Shown here piece after piece: positions 1 through 13,700 of a stretch of 64,000 bases of DNA. Where the stretch lies: assembly GCF_905220365.1 (NCBI RefSeq), contig NC_061127.1:8990001-9054000 (forward strand), read 5' to 3'. The notes under the pieces are model-generated. The model searched no databases. It worked only from the letters and a program-made list of their open reading frames with translations, and had not been told where the DNA came from. Positions within the stretch are counted from its first letter, which is position 1, and each line of letters opens with the position of its first letter. The position numbers were made by a program, and so were the translations under genes. Source of the DNA: Vanessa cardui. Taxonomy: Eukaryota > Arthropoda > Insecta > Lepidoptera > Nymphalidae.

Positions 1-916
1 TTTAAGTATTTTTAGATAAAATGTAAAAAATTCTATTATATGTATATTGGAAATTAATTTTAAAAATAAGAATCGAAACTCGCAACGTCATCATAATCGG
101 ACTAAGTTGATCGATTTTATAAATATACAATGTAGACGAAACAACTACTTTTTTTTTGGTTTGAAGTTATCCGGAGATATTATAATGTCATCATATTTAA
201 AATAATTTGTTTAATTTTACTTTATAATAAATAAGTTTATAAAAAAGAGACACAAGAAGATTTTTTGTGATACTATTATTGGGCATTCTCCTTTAATCTC
301 ATTGAAACTAATAAGGCAAAACAAAATATTCTGTATTTAAGTAGTCTTATAAAACACTTTAGAATACTATGTTGACTTAAAGTAAAGCTATTACTGGTTC
401 AGAAAACAGATTCTACTTAGAAAAAACCGGCAAGTATTGAACAATTAACATGGCTACTGAAACCTATGTTTCATGCGAATGTATGATAATTTCGTTGAAT
501 TTATTATTATTGTAAATATATCCCTTAACAAGGGCATAAACAATAAAACAAAGTTACATATAACTTTGACAAGTAGGTTGATTATAATAGCGTTGAAATT
601 GATAAGGCTTTATCGATCATAACAATATTACATTTCGTCTGAGTTATTGAATTATACATTTTCATCCTACGCGCTAAATTTTAAATATAATACTGTGATG
701 TATTATACTAAGATGTGTTTCGTTTTTATGTGTCCCGGGGGAGAGTTTCGCAAAGTGAAGTGAAGGCTGTTTCAGATAGAATATTATTAGAATCTCGGTT
801 ATTTTACATTAGTACTCTATATAACGGTGTTATTTTGTACGTAGGGATTTGAGATACTGGCAAGTAATAAATACTCATTAATATATAAATTTAACGAATA
901 TTCTAGTTTTTTTTTT
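1..916. other. Region with no supported gene
   Basis: AT-rich non-coding sequence. The only recognisable piece is a degraded fragment at about 395-450 resembling part of the repeat at 32703-32890 (a CCGGCAAG core). Earlier iRhom exons could lie here or upstream of the window, but no open, spliceable, conserved segment was recognised. Confidence 0.5.
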
Positions 917-1196
917 ATTGCATAGGTCGGCAGATGAGCATATGGGCCACCTGATGGAAAGTGGTCACCATCACCCATAGACAATGACGCTGTAAGATAT
1001 ATTACCTTACATCGTCAATGTGCCACCAACCTTGGGAACTAAGATGTTATGTCCCTTGTGCCTGTAGTTACACTGGCTCACTCACCCTTCAAACCGGAAC
1101 ACAAAAATACTGAGTACTGTTATTTGGCGGTAGAATAACTGATGAGTGCGTGGTACCTACCCAGACGGGCGTGCACAAAGCCCTACCACCAAGTGA
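917..1196 (+). repeat. SINE-B interspersed repeat, well preserved
   Basis: The copy starts near GGTCGGCAGATGAGC and runs through GTGGTCACCATCACCC and GTGCCTGTAGTTACACTGG to GCCCTACCACCAAGT. The same order of blocks recurs at about 26717-26998 and 48203-48478 with high identity, and in decayed form elsewhere in the window, so it is a dispersed family. No open reading frame of its own is visible. The class (SINE, or the 3' end of a LINE) is inferred. Confidence 0.85.
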
Positions 1197-1494
1197 AGTT
1201 ACTTTAAGTTTATGACATAATATGAAAAGAGAATAAAAACGCAGAACGTTGATACTGATTTCCATTTAAATGTTCATATAGAACGTATCTGTCAGATATA
1301 TCAGTTTACCCAAATCTCTGTGACAAGGGTCTTTGAATGGGAGATTAAATAATTGGACCAACTAAATAATAGATATGTAATATTATATGCATAATGTCAA
1401 AAACTACCCCCACTACAACCTTTAATATATGTATATATATTTCCAGTAGGTTCTAACAAGCAAAATTGAACCAGAATTTCACGTTTTTTTTATT

Positions 1495-1760
1495 TCTAAT
1501 AGTTAGGTGGACTGACGAATGAGTTATTTGTCAGTATAGCATATATACAATGGTATTGTGAGGAGTAGTAACGAAACCTTACATCACAAATACGCCACTA
1601 GCCTTGGAAAGTAAGAAGTCCCTTGGGCCTTTAATTACACTTGGTTACTCATACTTCAGACGTTAAAACAATCGTACTAATTAGTTCTGCACAGCGATAT
1701 AATATGTGATAGTATACCACCGAACCATACATTTAGTAAAAGGTAATTTAAAGGTACCAC
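1495..1760 (+). repeat. Degenerate SINE-B copy
   Basis: Decayed version of the repeat at 917-1196. It keeps the order GGTGGACTGACGAATG..., ACGCCACTAGCCTTGG..., CCTTTAATTACACTTGG and a final accAccacc block, with many substitutions and indels. It is therefore an older insertion. Confidence 0.55.
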
Positions 1761-2106
1761 CACCGTTGTACTGAAATTATTACATTCTTAATTGTAAAGG
1801 TAACTTTCTGTTCAAGTTTTATTATATGTATTTATTTGTATTGAATGACGGTTTTGTTGATTTGTTTCATAATACTGGCAACATCAGTTTGTTAGAAATT
1901 AATTGTATAAAGAAATAAACATCATACGATTTTGACACAGAATTGGTTGTCACTGAATATTTGAGTGATTTTTATATATAAAGAGGTGCTTAAAGTTCCT
2001 CTCATGAAAACAACAAATACAATAAAATGTATATATTAAAAGTGCAATAAAATTATATTTGATTAACCACTGAAAATGTTTGAAAAACTAGTTAAAAAAA
2101 TACTTA

Positions 2107-2400
2107 TTGAAAGAAGTTCTTATAGGCGTCTATTATAGACTGGACTGGCAGAAACCGTCACGCAAGAAAAAAAAAAAAGATATCTTCCAAGCTACCCTTC
2201 TCTTTCTTTTCTCGACGTTTCTTTCTATTTTATACGGTATTGCGAAATACTATACAAACTTTCTTTGGGTTATTGTTTTAATTCACACTGAATTTTTAAT
2301 AACAGTTATATTTCATGTTATGAAATTATTCCAGAACTTTCTTAATTTATTTCATTGTGTCTGTTATTTAATTCATACTATATAAGGTAATTTATTTTAA
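2107..2400. other. AT-rich stretch, no supported gene
   Basis: A 92-codon open frame exists here. Its translation is low-complexity (a lysine run followed by hydrophobic residues encoded by T-rich DNA), with no recognisable domain and no good splice context. I regard it as chance. Confidence 0.5.
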
Positions 2401-2409
2401 TCGAGCCTG

Positions 2410-2512
2410 CAACAAAAACAGCCTGTAAATTTCCCATCGCTGGGCTAAGGCCTCCACTCTCTTTAAGGAACATATTCCACCACGCTGTTCCAATGCGGGT
2501 TGGTGGAATTCT
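2410..2512 (-). repeat. SINE-A tail fragment
   Basis: It contains CCTGTAAATTTCCCA, GGCTAAGGCCTCC and CAATGCGGGTTGGTGGAAT, matching the 3' third of the tRNA-derived SINE seen at 4004-4298 and 25722-26024. The tRNA-like head is missing, so the copy is truncated. Confidence 0.75.
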
Positions 2513-3118
2513 TTTTTATATTTATTGATAACTTTTCGTTTTTAATCAGCTAAAAATAAATAATCGATTTTTTTTTTATAAATAGCATGTTTTCGGTTTG
2601 AACATAGTAACAGTATTAAAAGTTTAATTATACAAAAGAATATTAACGATGTTATAGATAATGATAAATTTGATGTATTAACAAAATCTTTTGTCGTGAA
2701 TTTATAACAGAACATCGCGCGATATAATCTCTTTAAATAATCGCTTTTGTAAAATATCACCAAATTTTGTTGTTTACTCATTGGAGTATTGAAATGTTAA
2801 TAGCATGGTTCTCAATAGATTTAAATTTACATATTTTGACTTATGAAATTAGCGTTTAATAAGATCTTCGTTTGCCCATCATAACATTATTATACTTAAT
2901 GTAAAATTTTGTACACTCGTTGCTATGAGAAGGACGTAGGGTACTTTACACCTGAGCCTACTCACTAACGGGTTAATCCGCCAGTTGAAAGTAATTTTAA
3001 TAATATATTCGTCTTGAATGCGAGATAACTACAAAAGATAGAATATATATAATATATATAAAAAAAGATAGAATATATATAAAAATAATTTTTTATAGAA
3101 AATTTTAGCTTATATAGG

Positions 3119-3425
3119 AGCGGAGATGGTCTAGTGGTTAGAAAGCGTGCATCTTAACCGATGATTGCGAATTCAAACCCAGGCTACCACCATTGGATTT
3201 TCATGTGCTTAATTTGTGTTAATAATTCATCTCGTAATCGACGGTGAAGCAACATCACGAGGACACTGGCATGTGTTTTATTTCAACGAAATTCTGTCAC
3301 ATGAGTATCCACTAACTCTTATTGGAACATGGTGGAATAAGCTCGAAACATAGTTCCTTCCTTGTCTTTAAAGGTAGAGGAGACCTTAGCTCAGCTGTGG
3401 GAAATTTTCAAACTGTTATTGTTGA
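3119..3425 (+). repeat. SINE-A, tRNA-derived
   Basis: The tRNA-like head has an A-box-like GATGGTCTAGTGGTTAGAA and a B-box-like TTCAAACCC about 35 bp later. The SINE body follows (ATTCATCTCGT, GAAATTCTG, TGGTGGAATAAG) and ends in GTGGGAAATTT. Poly(T)/TTG-rich sequence follows. It is a non-autonomous element, not a functional tRNA gene, because the acceptor stem is not complementary. Confidence 0.85.
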
Positions 3426-4003
3426 TCTCATGCTATCACTTTTTCAGTGAGTTATTGAATTACAGTCATTTTCTCCTTGAAATGTTTTATCACGTAGTAA
3501 GATCTCATATCTTTTTTATAACTTATTTCATTACAAATTAAGCACATAGAATCAAAGATGAAATACTTTCATCAATAATTTTTTATCATATCATTAAGTT
3601 CACAATCAAACAAAAATGTCAAGTTAAGAAACAAAAATACATTGTGTAAATGTAACATAAACTATATCTTAAATATACTTAACATTTCTTAAAATCATTT
3701 ATTTAATAATGAAATAAAAAAGCGTCGCTATTATTTAATAGAAACGTATTTAATAACGGCAAACTTTGAAAATAACTCACGGTCAAAAGGGTCAGTTGTA
3801 TAATTCAGTTCTTTATGAGACATTTGAAGTATTTTCAACTTCTTTATCTAGTTTGTTGCTCCCTTGTTATATTATAGAAGTTTTTTGTAATACCTAAATC
3901 TATTTTGGAGGAGCGAAATATTGTGTCATTGGAAACATCTTGAATATTCCTTAATTTTTAATATTAATTGCATTTAGTTATATACTATTATTAATTATTT
4001 CTA

Positions 4004-4298
4004 AAGTAGTAAAGTAAAAAAGTAAAGTAAAGTAACAGCTTGTAAATTTCCCACTGCTAAGATAAGGCCTCCTCATACATTAAAGCTGTTCCAATGCGGG
4101 TTGGTGGAATGCACATGTGGCAGAATTTCGATGAAATTAGACACATGCAGGTTTCCTCACGATTTTCCTTCACCACCGAGCCCGAGATGAATTATAAACA
4201 CAAATTAAGCACATATATATAGTGGTGCTTACCTGGGTTAAAACCCGCAATCATCGGTTAAGATGCACGCCTTCTAACCACTGGGCCATCTCAGCTCA
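4004..4298 (-). mobile_element. SINE-A insertion with 11-bp target-site duplication
   Basis: Reverse-oriented copy. The tRNA-like head is at the right end (B box complement GGGTTAAAACCC, then AACCACTGGGCCATCTCAGC). The left end carries an (AAGTA)n-like tail. The 11-mer AATTATTTCTA directly abuts both ends (3993-4003 and 4299-4309), as expected after LINE-mediated insertion. It lies just upstream of the first recognised iRhom exon. Confidence 0.88.
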
Positions 4299-4612
4299 AA
4301 TTATTTCTATGATATGATATTATTGTTCTGTACCAAGAGTATTGATTGCTCTTAGTGGACCCGAAATATAACAGGCGTGGTTGAGTAAATATACTTTTTA
4401 GAATCTAAAGCGATAACTTCGTTGAGCGATTCCACAAATTCATAATAACTCTTTTAAATCGTTTAGAGAATATGATACTACTTGACAATCAAATATAAAT
4501 GAAACTAAAATCATTACTAGTACTGTTAATGTGGTAACGAAACATTGCTTAAATAACTGAATTATCAAGAATGTTCTTAAAATATGATTTAACATTTATA
4601 TATGATTTCCAG

Positions 4613-4777
4613 TGCCCGTTCTCCAATCCGGTCGTCAAGCGTGGAGTACAGAAGGCCAGAGAGGAGTGTACAGTGGGGTGCGGGTGGCGCTCGCATCCAT
4701 ACCCCCATGCTAGAACCCTTGGCAGACAATTCAAATAGAAGGCAGTTTGGAATGGGCGTTGTTGGCAGATTTTTCCG
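4613..4777 (+). CDS. iRhom: iRhom exon a: cytosolic N-terminal segment
   Basis: Acceptor TTTCCAG, donor CG|GTACGT. It encodes a Ser/Arg-rich stretch ending MGVVGRFFR. GVVGRFF followed by basic residues is typical of iRhom N-terminal tails just before the first TM. The exon begins with the last base of a codon, so at least one coding exon precedes it. The open frame runs slightly past the acceptor upstream, but its ATG at 4602 is intronic. Confidence 0.82.
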
Positions 4778-7700
4778 GTACGTCTGATAAATCACTAAAT
4801 TTTACTGTGTAGCGTATATCGCTGGCTAATTTATTAAATCGCTTCGAATTCATATTCCGTTTAATTTTGATTTGCACGAACTTGAGAAACTATGTAGTTG
4901 AACAATTAATTATTGTAGTACATAATGGTTACATACTGATACTTATGTATGAATATGTGTGTTGAGTATTCGTTTTAAAATTGATATTCAATGTCATAAT
5001 AATCTAGTAGGTATTTGGATAATACTGTTCTCTCTTTCTGGCGTATGAAATATGAAGAGAGATCGTTGTTCAACTTATGCCGTCCCTGTCATAGACAACA
5101 TTTTGTTAGTAATGCCGTAGATGTATTACATCGCTGTTTTAGCGATAAGCCTCTTACAAAGCTATCTGGTATGTAATTTATATCTATATAGGTGTATAAT
5201 AAAAAATATTTAGTTTGTTTATGGTATAAATGACATAACTAAACTATTATAAAAACATTAATGAACGCAAAATAAAGTGTACGCATGCTTAAAATTGGTC
5301 TTGGTTTGAACCCATAATCTTGTAAGATTAACTTATACCACTGAGTCATTGCGGCTCTGTTTTATACGCAGTTATACTTTTTTTTAAATTAATATTTCCA
5401 AACTAGGTCGCAATATGATGAACCGATTGAAAATACAGTACTAGTATTGATTTTGAAGACTGCATTATTAATGGAAATATGTAGGACATTACGGATTCTA
5501 CTTAGTTGTAAGCGACTAAGTGACTATGATTACATGATTCAAATGCAACTCAGCGCACTCCATGTTTCTGAGTGCTACCGTAATCAGTTTTAATATTAAA
5601 TTGTTGGCACAAAAGCCTGGATGGAACAGCGGATGGAATACGTGAATTTAAACCGAATATTACTGGTTCAAACGCAATGGTTTTAACGTTGAGTAAGCCA
5701 GTGCAACTATAGGCACAACGAATTACATCCTGTTCTCTAGGTTAGCGATGGAAGGAATAATTAATATTATCTATGTGTGATGATAATTTAACACCAGGTG
5801 GTCCATTTGCTAGCCCGCCTGCCTATGTCATAAAAAAAGGCGGTAGAAACTAATAAAATTCTGTCATACGTGTGTCCAACACAGCGTTGTAATTCTTGCC
5901 AAAGTTTTCCTTAATATTTTATATTAATTTTCATTTCTGCGTAAAAATTTTCTAAGCACAATTGTTACTAAACTTATTTATTTAATGGAAAAGGATGTAC
6001 ACATTTAATATCTATAAATAACGACAGATCAGCACATACATGAATAGTTACCCATAGCAAAATTTTAGGATTAGGAACACGTGATCTTAAAATTCTGCTT
6101 AATCACCTTAAAAAGAATTGAAATCATAAATATGTATTTTTATTTATTTCCAATACATTGATATTTCAAACGTCATAATCAATCAATTGTCGGAATTTAA
6201 AATTCGACGTGAAAGAGTTACGTCAATGTAGTTCTATTCGTTACGCGATTTCCTCTTACTGACCTATTTTTTATCTTTTTTCGGAAATAAGCATAATTTT
6301 ACAGACAGTATTTATGTATTCCTCGTACAACAAACAGAAATTCTCGTGATACTTTTATTTAGTAATAAATGTACTTTATTCAAATAGACTCTCAAGGACG
6401 ATGTAAAGTCGACACCATATCTGATTCAATATTAAATTAAATATAAAGCTGCCACCTTTTGGATAGACTCGATCATATTAATTGTATGTAACGTTTGAAG
6501 TTGTAAGTACGATAAGTAGACATACGTTTAATGATTTGTGGTTTTGGTATACGCTTCGAACGTTCTTGTAGTAAATAACTTCAAATAATTTTAATAAAAT
6601 AAGAAACACATCGTGGTAAATCTCGTTGGAACGAAGTTGTTTTCGCTATAATATGTGCGTGTCATGCATTATATAAACAGATAAATCAACAACGTATCAT
6701 ATAAATTGAATTACAAGAAATGAAACTGCTATCGAAAAGACCGTATAAATTTAAACAAAAATAAATAAATAAATTCATACAAAACCGTATATTAATTTAA
6801 TTTAATTTCAACGAAATTTTGCCACATACGAATCAACCAACCTGCATTGGAGCAGCGTGGTGGAATATAAACCTAACCTTCTCTTTAAAGGTAAAGGAGG
6901 CTTTAGCCCAGCCGTGGGAATATTAAAGGCTTTTATTATTAAACCATATACAATACAAAGAGATAGAGAGAAAGCTGGGGAAAGGTGGCCTTGAGAAATA
7001 TTACGCTTGTGTGATGAGATGAGTCCTGCAAGCCTTGTCAAAGACTTTTGTTCCACAAAAAGAATATATTAATTTCTAATATTTAGTGCAAGTATTCTGA
7101 GAATTATTTTATATTGTTTTTCAACAAAATGAAACAATCGAGTTGAACATCGAAATCTAGAATAGTCTTAATAATAATTTCAGTTTGAATACGTAGTTTG
7201 TATGTTGATTAGATTTTCGATTTAACTAGCTGATTCTGCGTTTTCACGGTATCCGATTTTACATTTTATCCTTTCTTTCATATACGTTTGCCCATTTAGT
7301 GTTGTTGAAAAACTCTCTGTAAATAAAAAGTAGAGTTCATTGTTCATCTGAAAACTACCTTTTATAAAAATAAAAGAGAACGCTGTCTGCGGTTGGGGGC
7401 GAATCATTTTCAGGATTACTCGTTGGACGGAGACTCGTTGAGCTATCGATCCACGTCATAATTATTAAAGAGCTCCGCAAAGAGCTTAGCCGTCTATGAA
7501 GCTCACCTGATGTTTGCATAACATTTATGTTTTCATATTTCGCATCAAACATATTTAGTTTAATGCTGGACTAATCAAAATTCGAAATAAATTGTATGCA
7601 ATGCGAATTTCAAACGAATACGTTTCGATTATAAATTGAAATGATATAGAGGTCAATTATTTTAGAATCGATTTTGTTTATTACTTGCTTCCAGTCGTGT

Positions 7701-10700
7701 TTCGCGTATATCATTTGTCTTTTCTATCTGGGAAGGCTTTTTTACTTTGGAGAATTTATATATCATGACCTTTTATCAGATTTCGGTTACGCCAGCCAAT
7801 CTCAAGGGAGAATAGGACATAATACATACGAAGGACATAAAGTGCTCAAGTATCTGTGCAAATACAACAGCACTATCTTGTCTCTCAATCTGAAAGCAAA
7901 TCCGATAAGACTGGAAAGAGTTCAGGCACAGTTCATCAGAGGCCGAAGTTACGGAGCGTAAACACTACTAATTTTTAATTTTTTAGCTGTTATTACTATC
8001 CCGCCTTATAAGCTAGCTACTATACCAACCAGGCCGGTAGTATATACTATAAATTAAGTTATATTTACACGTTATATAAGTTATATCATCTTAGCTTAAT
8101 TAAAATCATTCAAAGGTGCCACGTGATTTGTATTTCTCCCCAACTAATATACACATCAATATATACTGATAGATCGCTAAATTACTTTATTTGATGTGAT
8201 TTTTTTGAAGTATTTTCGAATTTTACTAACGATAATTATATAAGTCTTAAATACAAATCTGATATAAAAATTTTAAAGGCAGATTACCAATTGGACTATT
8301 TAATGATTAGTGGTCACTGTTGCTTATAGAAATCAAATCGTACTAACAATTGTGAGTCGTCCATATCTATATCCATCAATCAACCAACCAATCAATCAAT
8401 CAGATATATAAGATTTTAAGTACCTACTTGAAATTTGATCAATATTAAGGATTAAGGCAGGTAAAACCTAATTTTGTTCTAAGGTAAATAAATAACTTAA
8501 ACAAAATAGTACAATGTACTTTTACATTTCAATGCTAAGTACGTTAAAGATTTCACAAAACGAAAATCTACTTTTAATTTCATAACTTGCTTCATTTTCT
8601 TTAACCGCATAAAAGTTATTACGTATTCTTTGAACACGAACAAGTTTCTGTTGTTTGTGAGTTTTATAAATAATGAAAAGTTTTGAACTTGAACAGCGTG
8701 AAGCTTATTAGCTTTGTTGTGGATACTAGCTGAGATACGAGATACGAAATCGCCTTGTCGACTTGTGATATTCCAAAAAGTCTTTAATGCGGTCGCGTGT
8801 TTAAGTCCTTTAAGTCCTAATGAAATTTTAACAAATGAATGCTACAATGAATACTTGCACGTGATCACCGTATTTCTATTTTTTTTAATTGCTTGGCGTG
8901 TTGTCAGATAACTCACGTAATAGAAATGGTTTTCATCGCCTGTAGACTTTGGCGTCGTAATAAATAATAATGATTCCTACAAATATCCCTTATGTTGTAC
9001 AAATAATGGCGAGATAAATTAAATATACCAAGGGAAAGGACAACAGTTTATAATAATCTGTGTATATACAAATATACAGTATTAGTAATTTATTCAGCTT
9101 ATAAATATCTGTGTTGGATTAAGAACTCCTCTCAATTTCAAGGAGGTCTGTAGCTTAGTCCATCCGACTTCTCAAATGCGGCTTGGTGGATACTAGTGGC
9201 AGGTTTGATCGCGATGTTTATCTTCGAGATGAAATCATATTTCTATTATGAACTCAAAATGTACTATGGTGCGGCAAGGGTTAGAATTCGGAATTATCAG
9301 TTAAGATATACGTCTTTTAATTCAATAATAGCGACCCATGACGCTCCAATGAGCGTCATGGGTCGCTCAACTATGCAATAAAAAAATCTTTTTTTCTATT
9401 GAGCAAGGTTGTACTATCATTTCATTTACACTGATTGACATTGTAATTTTACCAGCCAAGCTGATGTTTATTTAACGAGTACTAAGTTGCAAATCGTTAG
9501 GTACCTTCCATGTTTGTAAGTATCAGGTACAGCGAATCCGTAACGGAACACTGTCATGGAACTCTGCCGTAAAATATAATTTAACGAGTTAACTCTATAC
9601 TATATTTATACGTGACATTAAATTAATCTAGAACTCTTATGTATCTAAGCAGATGGAATCGTATTTAATAATTATAAAACATATCTGTAACAAAGCTGTC
9701 CGTCTTATTCCGATAAAATAAGAAAAAAAAAAACAACAGGCTGTAAATTTCCCACCTCCGGGCTAAGGCCACCTCTCCCTTTGAGGAGAAGATCTAGAAC
9801 ATATTCCACTACGCTGTTCGAACGCTGGTTGGTAGAATACACATGTGGCAGAATTTCGATGAAATTAGACACATGCAAGTTTCCTCGCGATGTTTTCCTT
9901 CACCGCCGAGCACGAAATGAATTATAAAAACAAATTAAGCACACGAATATTCAGTGGCGTTTGCCTGGGTTTGAACCCGCCAGCAGCGGTTAAGATGCAC
10001 GCGTTCTAACCACTTGGCCACTTCGCCTGGGATAATAGTAAGGACGGTATATCATTTCTTTTTGTTAAAGACAACTCTGGAAGCCGATTAGAGCTACCTA
10101 CCTGGTGTCCAAGCTTAACACATACGAAAAAGTTAATTAAAATCGGTCCAGTCCTGTGGGTGGAGTTCAGAGTACAAATGTATTATATATAAAGATGATT
10201 TATATAAACGGAAATTGTATAATTAACTTACATAGAAACGAGTGGCTGGATCCTGTCATAATTCACCTGTGGCCTCAATATATTTCCCTGCTTACCAGAA
10301 ACTCCCATTTTAACTTTATGTAATGGATTTTTAAATTAATACCTCGTGGACATGGCATTGGGTGTTATTTATGAGATGGTATTTTGCGATTTTCTCTCTT
10401 TCGATCTGAACGGTATTACTATTAAAATTCTTGTTTTTATTTAACTGTAACTACTTTAGCAATTGAATGAATATTTAATACTTACGAATTATGTTTCAAC
10501 TGATAACCATTATGAGAATATTTTACCTACATTAATTTTATTGTATTATTTATTGAACTAATTGTTCTACAAAAGTTCTTTCGAATAGGGCTGGTATATC
10601 ATTTTAATGCTTTTAATATCCAAAGAGACTCTTCAGAAGAAACAGAAGTATAGATTAGATATAGAATAAATATATTTGGTTTTAGTTTTTTAGTACATTC

Positions 10701-13700
10701 ACACTAAAAACTTTTTGGTGCTTTCCGGCTTAAAGCTCACATTCCTTTATTTTAATGTATAAATTTTTGGTTCACAGAAGTAACTATCATTTTGAATTGT
10801 CGGGAATACGAATTTTTTGTTCACTTTTTGTACCACTATAATGTTCTTTGTGCTCAATCTTGATGATGATGAATTTTTTTTAAAACATTTGTCGATAGAC
10901 TTAATTCTTGTTAGAAACAGGCATTTATTCTGTCATTTGTTTTATCATATTACAATCTAATATAATGAAAAAAATATTATTCACAGTCGATCCCTTCGCA
11001 AATCTGTGACGCATCAGGAAGAGATTGCTCAACAGTTGGACGAACTAACGGACTACAGGCCGTATTTTACGTGGTGGGTTAGTACGGTGCAGACGCTGGT
11101 GTTGCTGCTGTCACTCCTCTGCTACGGGTTCGGTCCAGTCGGCTTTGGAAGGCATACACATTCCGGACAAGTCCTAGTGAAGAGCCTCAGCTTACAGCAG
11201 GTAAAGTTATTAGACGTTATCTTCAAATGTTTACATTATATACATAACGAGTAATTTAAAGAAACGGTTTACCCGTTTGAAATTCATATTGGTAAATTAT
11301 CTGGAGTTTTCTTAAAAAAAATAGGCAGCTTCGATCAGGCTGTGTTCTAGGGAAAGAATAACACTGATTGTTTTTATATATTATATAAAGATACGTTATA
11401 AATAACAAAGTTTTTATTAATTTAAAACGATAATTGTAGTTAATAATTATAAATTAAACTTTCCGTTTCAGTTTGAACTGACAATATCTTGAAATTAATG
11501 AATGAATACACAACATGATATTTATTTATAATGTAATATTTTATTTGCTAAACTTCTACTGTTATTACTAAAATGCCTTTGGTGCTTGTGTCATTATGAT
11601 AAATTTGTTTTGATACATTAAATGTTATGTAAAAGGCAAGTTTTAATGGTTTTTTTATTCAAAATATAAAGTAAAAAGAAATATTATTCTAAACATAAAT
11701 CATATCATATTTAATTAGAGTAGGTTTTTAAAAGCACTTTCACGTAGTTTTACAGAATCATATTATATGTAAAGCTTCCATTAATTTAATAATCCTGAAA
11801 GTAAAACGTTCTTCACAGCGTATTGCACACTAATTAGTAAAGACTTGACCTTTGACTATTTTCTCAAAAGACCATATAATAGGTTTCCCTCTAGAAGATC
11901 GTACACATTACTCGGTAACATTTTAAGTTTAAGGAATCTTTTCTCAGATTAAAAAAAAATGAATACAATTTTGGTATTAGAAAATGCATGTTATGTTAGA
12001 GATACATAAGGCTTAAGATCGTACGATAACCTGAGGGAAGGAATAGACACCTCTAGGGAGAAATGAAACCGCTATTTAGAAGTTATTTCTTCGTATAGTT
12101 TTAAATAGCTCACGTTAACAACGCAAAGCTTTTAGACAAAACACATTACCTTAGGTTTAATGCAAACAGAATAAGTAGGGCAACTCAACTCATTCTATTC
12201 GTTAAACTTATTTTCAGACGGCTTGGTGAGATTGCCTAATTTGTATCGTATATGCTCTAAGCTTTGTAAATAACATACAATAAATTATTTATTACAATAT
12301 AAAAATAATATATTCATATATAATATACGCTTGAAATAAATTTAAAAAGTAATATTACAGTCCACTGCTCACTTAGACTCTTGGATCTATGTGATTCTAT
12401 CTAAGCTGATTTTAGTAAAAAATTCAAAATGATATATGCGAATAGTATGATAATTTATTATATATAAAATATCTTTAATAGAAGAGTGCAGATAACACAC
12501 AGGGGTTTCCTAATGTACACTAAATATGCTGTCAGCTTGGAATTGTGATAACATAATTCGGGGTGATGAAGCGTTTACTCCGCCATATATAAGTATAAAT
12601 AATGATTAACTTACTGTCTTATTTCCTATAAATGTTTTTGTCTTCCAATAAGCAAGTATGTTTCTTAATTTCAATAAAGATTTTTAATCAACTCAATAAA
12701 TTAAATAATGATTATTATGTACTCACACATCAATATAGTCTGGTAAAGCAGAACACGTCGACTAAATAGTGATAGTAAAGTGTTGGCCGCTAAATACACG
12801 AGCAGTACCAAAGTAGTATGATGTTTGATGAATCTTATCCATAAATATCACATGTTGCATAATATGCTGCCTCGATAGTTTTAGTTATTTTGTATGACGA
12901 TACTCTTATCTTACTTTATAAAGAATCCAAGATTAATGAACATAATAATAATGAACATTAAGTCCTTAAATATATACAAATGTAATTAAAAATATTTACT
13001 GTAGAAATCTTAATCGCGTGATGGTCGCAAGAATCTCGAACCTCTGGATCGAATTCCGATCCTCTGGGAATAAAACGGACCAGCCTTGTCACCAGTGGAA
13101 GTAATAAGGCGAGGTGTTATACTCTTAATGAAGCTTTTTGCACCACTACTTCAAGTGTTTCGACAGCAAATAACAAATGGAACGGAAAAGTAATTTGACA
13201 TAAGACTCGAATATAATATAATCTGAGATTTGAGGTATTATTCGAGTTATATGGACTTAATAAAGTTGTCAATAAAACTAATTGTGACGTTATAAAATTG
13301 GTTTATCTCTGACATTGGACATTATATCTCACATAAAATTGGTTAACGATTTATTATCCCTAATGTAACACAACTGAATTTCAAAGTAATAGAAAATATT
13401 ATAAGAAGCTTCAGTGAATTATCCCGAACTGTAGTACTCAAGGGGAATGTTCCGAGGAATTGTTCGGATTAATCCCGGCTGCTAAATTTCACCCTCGGAC
13501 ATCTCGTTGAATTTCGAAGTTTCACCCGCACCACCTCGATGTCCAAAAATCCACAACAGCGCGATTCGTAAAACATTTTCTGCCTCCTACAACCACTTTT
13601 GTGGAACCAGCTTTCGTCAGCGGTTTTTCCGAAACGATACGTCATGGGAACCTTCAAGGAAAGAGCGTACTCCTTCCTCAAATGCCGGCAAATCACCTGC

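Noticed and set aside
3119..3190. tRNA-like A and B boxes
   Set aside because: They belong to SINE-A copies. There is no complementary acceptor stem, and the same head is repeated across the window with SINE bodies attached.
7674..7961. 95-codon plus-strand frame in the first iRhom intron
   Set aside because: It starts in a T-rich hydrophobic stretch, shows no iRhom or other family motif, and has no matching splice sites with neighbouring exons.
8370..8402. (ATCA)n microsatellite
   Set aside because: Ordinary short simple repeat with no further structure.
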